Shown here: positions 56,970-64,000 of the stretch, piece by piece
Layout of the letters: every line of letters begins with the position of its first letter
Position numbering within the stretch: the first letter of the stretch is position 1
Source: Dipteris shenzhenensis
Lineage: Eukaryota; Polypodiophyta; Polypodiopsida; Gleicheniales
Reading direction: 5' to 3' (one strand)
Assembly: GCA_047967505.1 (NCBI GenBank)
Contig: CM106540.1
Length of the DNA: 64,000 nt
The notes under the pieces: model-generated
What the model was told of the DNA's origin: nothing
Database searches by the model: none
Seen by the model: only the letters and a program-made list of their open reading frames with translations
Translations under genes and position numbers: made by a program

Positions 56970-57870
56970 AATGGCGTCTGATGCTCTTTCATAGATTGTC
57001 ACTGAAAAGCTTGACAAGAACAACTTCCAAGCATGGAAGTTTAGAATGATGAATTTCCTTAAGGGAAAAGGCTATTGGGAGTTCATTACTAGAGCTGAAC
57101 AAGAACCAGTAATTCCTAATGTTCCCAATCAATAGGAGTTGTAGGCATTTAAAGGCTGGCATGAGAGAGCCAAAAAAATTATGTACTAGCTGTCTATCAG
57201 TATTTCAGATTCTATGATTGTGCATATTCAGGATGCAAGCACATCGAAGGAGGCATGGGATTCTTTGACAAAAATGTATAGCACAAATACGCAAGCCAGG
57301 AAAATGCAACTCAAGCAGGAGTTGCATGATGTGCAGAGAGAAAATATGAGCATCAATGACTACCAGATGAAGGTGAAGAAGATTGCAGATGCACTTGCTT
57401 CTATTGGGTCGCCAATGGAAGATGATGATTTAGTTTTTGTAACCTTGAATGGTCTAGGATAGGATTATGCACAATTCTAGACATCCATTGCTACGGTCCA
57501 TGAGAATTTTCCTGATTTTGAAGAGTTGGTTGCTCTTCTAATTTCTGAAGAGTAGAGAAATGGTGGTGCATCTTCTTTAGGAGGAACTTCAAAAGAATAT
57601 GTCTTCTACTCAAATGCTGAAAGAGGTAGAGACAGAGGTAGAGCAAGCCGATTTGGAGGCCGTGGCAGAAATCAAAATATGCAACAAATTCAAGAAAACC
57701 AATCCTATGGAGTAGGACGTGGTAACTTTAGAGGCAAGGGCAGCCAAGGAGGTCGTGGTGGATGGCAGAGAGGCCAAAATGCAAACAACAATGTTGAATG
57801 CTACTAGTATGGTAAAATGGGTCACATGGTTAAAGACTGCTATAAAAAGTAGAATGACATCATGACTAGA
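56970..57870 (+). pseudogene. Copia-3 gag
   Basis: 'FQAWKFRMMNFLKGKGYWEF', 'MIVHIQDASTSKEAWDSLTK' and 'MSINDYQMKVKKIADALASI' parallel Copia-2. Stops occur near 56,993, 57,133, 57,142 and 57,460, mostly TAG/TAA where Copia-2 has CAG/CAA or other near-match codons. The zinc knuckle near 57,798 has a TAG in place of its second residue pair. Confidence 0.85.
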
Positions 57871-57936
57871 AAATTGTAGCAAGGCAATTATGCAACCTCT
57901 AGTAGACAGGGTGATGATAGAAATGAGCATCTCTTT

Positions 57937-58230
57937 ATGGTGCAGCACATGACCAATTCTGTGACAAGTGCAAAAGAAAGCATTGATGTGTGGTATGTTG
58001 ACTCAGGTGCATCAAACCACATGACAGGTCATGCAGAATGGATGCAGGATGCAAGGAAAATGGAAAGACCAAGATTTGTGGAGACTGGTGATGATACTGC
58101 ACATCCTATTGTGGAGATTGGTAAAATTCCTTTGTCTATGCAGGATGGAAAAAAGAAATACCTGACAAATGTATTTCATGTCCCGAATATCACCAAGAAC
58201 CTAGTTTCTGTTGGTCAAATGGTTGAGTAG
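57937..58230 (+). pseudogene. Copia-3 protease
   Basis: 'DVWYVDSGASNHMTGHAEWM' and 'VFHVPNITKNLVSVGQMVE', then a TAG stop. Homologous to Copia-2 38,551-38,898. Confidence 0.88.
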
Positions 58231-58860
58231 GGCTTGGAGGTCAGATTTAATCCTCATGGATGCTTTGTTGAGGATATAAAAAATAAAGTTCGCTTGATAG
58301 CAAAAGGGAAGAAGAAGGGCAGGATGTTTATGTATGCGGACATGCCTGAATTGAGTGCAACAATGTTTGCACATGGGGTCGTGTAATTGCAGATATTGAT
58401 ATCTGGCATAAACGCATTGCTCATGTTAATGTACAGTGACTTAAATTAAGGCATGCCCAAAATATTGTTGCAAGATTGCCTAAGTTCAAGGTTGCAGAAA
58501 TGCATAAGGTATGTGAATCCTATCAATTTGGAAAACAGGCAAGGAAACCATTTCCTAGACATGTTCAAGAGAGTAAGAGGCCATTGGAATTAATCCACTA
58601 TGATGTGTGGACTACTAAAGCTGCATCTATTGGAGGCTATCATTATTTTATCACTTTTATTAATGACTACAACAGAAAAGTTTGGGTGTATTTCATGAAA
58701 AAGAAAAGTGAAGTGTTTGGGCATTTCAAAGCTTTCAAAGTTATGGTTGAAAAAGAAACAGGCCTACAAATAAAATGCCTAAGGTCAGATGGAGGGGGAG
58801 AGTACCTCTCAAATGAGTTTGCAAGTTTCCTGCAGGAGCATGGCATAAAGCTCCAATATA
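58231..58860 (+). pseudogene. Copia-3 integrase, internally deleted
   Basis: 'ESYQFGKQARKPFPRHVQES', 'YFITFINDYNRKVWVYFMKK' (first catalytic Asp position reads N-D) and 'LRSDGGGEYLSNEFASF'. The sequence then jumps from 'HGIKLQY' to 'KGYRCYNPS', deleting the region with the catalytic Glu. Confidence 0.88.
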
Positions 58861-59395
58861 AAGGGTATAGATGCTATAACCCTTCTATCGTAAGTTTACA
58901 GTGAGCAAAGATGTTGTTTTTGATGAGATGAGCAGCTGGTATAAAGCAGTAAATGTGATTGATGATGTAGATGCACAAAATGGTATGCTGCACAGAATTC
59001 ATAGCAGCAGTCACAAAATATTAGTAGACCTATAGTGTCATCTAGCAGTGGTTCACATACTTTGCCATGGACAGGCTGAATGAGATCAGGACGATCTCCT
59101 CAAAGCAATGTAGATAGTGGTATGCAAGTATCACAAAAAGGAAAAGAGAAAGTAGATCAGCCCATGGTTGATGTGAATCCAAGTCACTCTTATGTGGATG
59201 GTGAATCTAGTGGCTCAGAACAGAGCCTTGATGATGAGGTGGGTATTCCTTCTATTATAACACGTGGAGTAAGGAAGACAAGGGATGTTTTGAGAGCACC
59301 TAGTAGTGAGCCTATTTTGCACAGGTCTACTAGAGCTCGGTGTCCTTTGAATAGGCTGAAATATGATGGATTTATAGCCATTCACTATGCCCCAA

Positions 59396-61055
59396 GCTAG
59401 CTGCTCGTACAATATGAGGACCACCAGATGCAAGAATTCATGAGCTGACAACTCCAACTCCAACAGGCAAATACTCAAAACAAGGGAAATGGGTTCAGGA
59501 CGAGCCCATCCTCATTGAAGATCTCCAAGGTGATGAAACAATCACCATTGGCCTCCATCTAGGAGCCAAAGCCATGCCAGCCACTCCCGCTGCGCTTTAT
59601 GTCTCAGCCTCCACAACCCCCCAGTCCTTCACCACTGGTAGCTCCTCCTCTCCATGGGCAAGCCTAGCAGAGGCTCTATAATTTTTCAACGCACCCGAAT
59701 ATAAGGCACCAGGTGGCTATAGCCACATGTCGGCTAGGTGGCAATTATCGAGTGTGGACCTGATGGAACAACACCTATTTGAATCCATGGCATAGGTCCC
59801 ACAGGTCGCATGCACAATTTTGCAGAGGAGGCAGGAACAAGTCTCATAGCTCTTAGCTAGTCTCCTTCAAGCACAACTCTCTGCACAAAATAGCCAATCC
59901 GTAATGGTTGTAGCCCAAGCCACAGGTCAAAGCAGCCATACAAATTGCAGAGGAGTACCCTTTGAAATTTGAAGAGCTCGAGCTAGCCCTAACGAAGCTC
60001 AAAGATGACCTCGCCCACAAGTGAATCTCTGGTCCAATCCCTAGTCCAAACTCTCATGGACCAAGTCAACAAGGCAGAATCTCGTGTGCAAACCACGTTG
60101 GAGCAGAAGGCATAGTACACCAGAACACAAGAGCACTAGGAACGATAAGTCCAATCTCTACAAGATCTCTTGGGCCAAGCGGGCACTTACTATGTCCCTC
60201 CAAGAAGAGAATGAATGACAACGTGCCCTCAACCAATCAGAGGAGTCAGGTTTGGAAGACTAGGAGCAACAAGAGTTTCAAAAGTACAAGGAGGTCTCTG
60301 CACAGCAGTTCGCCACACACACTTGCACCACGCACCATCCCCCAAACCCTCCAAATGCACTTCGATGCACTCCGTGCACAAAACCTCATCTTCCACTTAG
60401 ACCTCACAGCTCCACTTCCTCGTAACGCCCTCCAAACCATCCTCTGCCATAACCCCAACCACCATCCTAGCCATGTCATATTTTTTACTAGATCTCCAAC
60501 CCACTTCTTTCTCTTTCCTCTGCCCCTCCAAACTCCAGCATACTCTAGCTACCCATCCCATCCTCCTCAATTCCCAGGCCTAGTGCCGCATCATCATGGA
60601 GTCCCTTAATTATCCTATGGATGATGAAATGATGCAAATCATAAAGCCACGAGGAACTCATGCCGTGGGTCTACACCCCCGAAACTCTGCAAGCAGACAT
60701 TAATTGGATGTAGACCTACGGCCGAGCCTTTGCAATCCAATCCCAAGGGCACCTTGCGGCATTCCATTCCACCACCTACAACCCCCTCGGCATAATAATC
60801 CTCTTCAAAAGGGTGCTACCAGCTCTCCAAGACTTACTTGAGTCCTTGGTGAGCAATTTTGAAACAATTCATGTAGCATACCCTGAGGAAGTCACCGAGG
60901 AAGAAGGCCAAGAAGCTATCACCCTCTTTAATTCTACCGCCCCTCCTGCTAAAATTCCACCACCACCTCCTCTGGATCTCGCCCAACCCAGCCAACAAGC
61001 CACCCAACCACCCCTCCCTCAGACAACACTACCCGAGTATTCTAGTATTTGACTA
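59396..61055 (+). pseudogene. Coding-like remnant 3' of Copia-3, stop-ridden
   Basis: One frame from about 59,451 reads sensibly for ~150 codons ('GKWVQDEPILIEDLQGDETI', 'SPWASLAEAL', 'FNAPEYKAPGGYSHMSARWQ', 'QAQLSAQNSQSVMVVAQATG') with stops TAA, TAG, TAG. A helical part follows near 59,935-60,020 ('AEEYPLKFEELELALTKLKD'). Further blocks lie at 60,211-60,609 and 60,655-61,052 ('TYGRAFAIQSQGHLAAFHST', 'VLPALQDLLESLVSNFETIH'), ending proline- and glutamine-rich. This is probably the gag-like part of an unrelated retroelement or a host-gene relic. No family was recognised. Confidence 0.35.
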
Positions 61056-61059
61056 TGTT

Positions 61060-64000
61060 GCTTGCAAATTTAGGATCAAAAGGCAAGCTCATAGTTTTGA
61101 TATCAAAGCACCATCAAAAAAGGGTGTTGATTGCAACTCCCACATAATATCTTGGTCTCAAACAACACGTGTAAATGTGATGTCATGGATCTAAAAATCG
61201 CATCCTTCATGTCATTTATACCCTCATCTTGGATATAAGGGAGATTATCCTCATGTCAAACATTAGGATATCCATCCTCATGCTCCAAGCATTACCTATG
61301 CATCTCTCCAGCACTTCCTTAATCTTTCCTAAATCTCCTTGATTGCATGGCCATGTTGGCTATGAGTATGGGAGCATTTGGTGCTCTCTTGCCCTGCTCA
61401 TCCTATATAATGGTTTCATGTAAATAATGCTAGTGTGTGCAATATGCATGCAATCTCATGAACTTGAATGCCATTCACTTGCCAATGAATGAGCATCATT
61501 AACATAAAGAATTCAAAATCATCTCACAAAACCTCTCCATAATCTTGTAGGTGTTGCAGGGCAAGAAGACCCTCATGCCAAAAATGTCACTTGTAGAATG
61601 TGAAAGGACAACCCAACCTATCTTGTGAAGCCACTCTACGCTCTCAAGCATTTTCCTTCAAGTGATAAGCTTTCACTCCTCTTATCTATCGATACACATA
61701 CACAACCATGCCAAAAAGTTCAAAATTTGAACCAATACTATCCACCATTGGTATAGTAGTTAGAATAGGTGTTGGTATGTTGCACTATATTTCCTATAAA
61801 AGTATCGACACCCATACTGATTGCTATACCTATGGCTATATCAACACTATGGGTCTCCAAAAAAAACCAAAACACTTTTCCACCTCATTCTCTCACATGA
61901 TTACTAGTCAATGTTTCCTCACTTTCCTCCCAAATTGTTTGCTGCTCCTCCCTCAATTTACGAAGCCCTTCCCCTACTCTTGCCAATCGTCTGCACTTGC
62001 TTGAATCTATTTGCAAGGAGATTCAAGAATTTTCTCTTAAAGTTCTAGGGATTTTGGATTTTTCATCTTCTTTAAACTCAAACCCATGATTTTGACACTC
62101 TACCTCAGTTTTCTCTCATGCTTGTAATACCTTTGAATGTGCTTTCTATGCCTTGGATTGTGCTAGCTCTGCCTTGGCTTTAGCATCCTCCTTGACCTGT
62201 TGCTCATATATGCAATCAATTTTCCTTCATCAGCTGGCCTTTTTCTTCCTCTTCTCCACATCCATGTGGTGCAATGATTCAAACAAGCTCAAGCTAACTC
62301 AGTGCATTGCCATGTTCATGGACTAAGGTAATAATGTCAACTTGCCCTCCCAAAAATTCTTCATGTTGTTTAGAATAGTTCTCAACTGTTGCCACACCAT
62401 CCAATAAACCACATAGGACAAATCCTACTAGCATTCATTAGAAGAACATCAAGAACTTGGTGACCAAGGATGCGGTATTATCCCATCTAGCCACTAGATG
62501 AAAAGGAGTAATTTGATATAGAGGGAATCCAAAGAAGGTAAAGGCACTTGACCTTAATCTTGCAACCAATTGAGACGCATGGTAGATGGAAGTTCATTAA
62601 CTATTGGCACCAAGAGACACAAGCTATAGCACATGAAGTATACATTGATGTGCATGGCTTGAAGAGTCCCACCATGGGGATGTGACTTTGTACTTTACAA
62701 AGATTTTATGTCTTTATTTATGAAAGAACTTTGGGTAGACTTTTCCTCATACAAGAACAATCCATGGAGCCTTGTATGAATGTTATAGTAGCACAAGGGA
62801 TTCTTTTAGATGCATTAGTGGGAGCATGAGATACAACGAAAGAGCAAGTGGAGAATCTTTGTGATGAAAATATGGATCATTTCCAGGACATCTAATGCTT
62901 GCAAAGTGCAATGATAGATGAAGTTTCATGGAACACTATCATAGCCCTATAGGTAGAGTTGAAAAGAAGCTTGAACAACATGAATGTGTGCTTAAAGAAA
63001 GTGTGCATGGAGGAAGGAGCCACATGTCAAGGGGCACACTCAAAGGATACATAGATCATTATATGTTACCATAATTGTAGGTGCTTGTTGCAAAGGGCAA
63101 TGGTGAAGCACTCTTATGTTATATTTGTCAAACAATTTCTTATGCATGTACTAGACTTTTACATCTTGTAGGCATAGGTTTCCATTTATTTGTTTGATAC
63201 GACCCATGTAAGAAAGAAGGTATTTCCCACTTTGTCTTAACACAAACATGAAATGCTAACAAAATCCCTAACAAGAGCCGCTCCTTAGGTACATGGAATG
63301 AGAAGAAGAACAAAGGTGCATAGAGAGCTTACACCAAGCATAATGACTCTAAGATTATGCAAGAGTTCAATTCAAAACCAGATGGTTGCTTTTTTTATAG
63401 GGAGGAGTGGAATCCTCTTCGAGAGGCCTCGTTAGTACAACAAGTAGCTACTCAGATCTACCTAGTAGATCTCTTTGATGACACTTAGCTTGTTCATGAA
63501 CTACTCAGATTTTGTGTCTTATTCATGAACTCCAAGTACTCTCTCTTTCTTTATTCTGATTTCTTTCTATAAGAATATCTACTTCCTTTCAAAGTTTTTA
63601 ATTGATTTTTGTTTTAAACTTGCTATAAATGCATCCATCTCATATCAAATTAATCTCGACATAGCAAGGAAATAAAATGAATATACAAACATTTCAACAT
63701 TCTACTTTATTTATTTTAGTAAGTCTAAATGAACAGCTTGTAAGAAGAGATCCCAAGTGATGCAACATCACTTAATACGCATTATTCTTGCCTACACTAA
63801 TTTTGCAAGTAAGTCCTCTAACTTCCTTTGCTAGGCTAAGAACCAAGGGCTAGTAATCTCTCTTTCAATAAGCACTAAGTCTTTAACACTAGGACCCTCC
63901 AAAATAGCCAATATTGCATGGAGGGATACAGCCTGGGTGTCTATGAGAAGATACAACACAAGCTCTACTTCACCAACATAATCCTAGTAGTATTTGGCTT
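61060..64000. other. Unassigned DNA to the window end
   Basis: No recognisable domain, LTR, TIR or long repeat was found in this AT-rich stretch. Short frames (for example 61,708-62,004) lack motifs. Confidence 0.35.

Larger units (their letters stand above)
56126..59395 (+). mobile_element. Copia-3: 3'-truncated relative of Copia-2
   Basis: The 5' LTR (56,126-56,459) begins TGTTGAGA and ends TTTTTACA, followed by primer site TGGTATTAGAGC. gag, protease and integrase align with Copia-2, but about 330 bases of the integrase C-terminal part are missing at 58,860 (from Copia-2 39,484 to 39,813). Homology stops at 59,395 in the linker before RT. RT, RNase H and the 3' LTR are absent, so no target duplication can be tested. 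Many stops make it a relic. Confidence 0.9.

Overview
This is nuclear DNA of a land plant. Genes have introns with GT-AG borders, there is a plant-specific TRICHOME BIREFRINGENCE-LIKE (TBL) gene, and nearly everything else is plant-type transposon sequence: Ty1/copia elements, a CACTA (En/Spm) element with a TNP2 transposase, and a large terminal-inverted-repeat element. The many old, nested, decayed repeats suggest a large, repeat-rich genome. I cannot name the species; a fern, lycophyte or gymnosperm would fit, but this is a guess. The only gene that looks intact is the four-exon TBL gene at 22,572-24,731 (+).

Layout. 1-7,236: two direct copies of a ~1.45 kb repeat (copy A 1-1,508, copy B 5,790-7,236). 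Between them are a foldback repeat, a decayed transposase on the minus strand (2,909-4,380) and a degenerate tandem repeat. 7,237-18,833: an 11.6 kb DNA transposon inserted into copy B. It has perfect 22-bp terminal inverted repeats (TIRs) and a 4-bp target duplication TTAG. Copy A preserves the matching empty site. The element holds two convergent, decayed genes: a DDE-like transposase (+) and a multi-exon gene with an FCP1/NIF-type HAD phosphatase domain (-). Two long arrays of AGTACT-containing repeats lie in opposite orientation. 18,838-22,400: the end of copy B, unassigned DNA, and a tRNA-like (SINE-type) sequence. 22,572-24,731: TBL. 24,990-28,660: tandem, inverted and dispersed repeats.

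28,997 to about 44,420: a CACTA element (minus-strand TNP2 transposase) broken by two Ty1/copia insertions. Copia-1 (30,206-35,309, minus, TSD AAGTT) and Copia-2 (36,703-42,275, plus) both landed in TNP2 coding exons, and the TNP2 frame resumes across each insertion point. 44,430-47,640: pyrimidine-rich low-complexity DNA and a broken plus-strand spliced gene of unknown function. 47,870-53,390: GT microsatellites, a minisatellite, and two copies of a dispersed repeat also present near 26 kb. 55,660-61,055: a coding-like but stop-ridden sequence interrupted by Copia-3 (56,126-59,395), a relative of Copia-2 that keeps one LTR and lacks its 3' half. 61,060-64,000: nothing recognised.

Most notable: the 7,237-18,833 transposon. 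Its boundaries are fixed by TIR, target duplication and an in-window empty site. Its transposase belongs to a family I know only as uncharacterised eukaryotic proteins, a second relic of that family lies at 2.9-4.4 kb, and it carries a phosphatase-like gene on the opposite strand.
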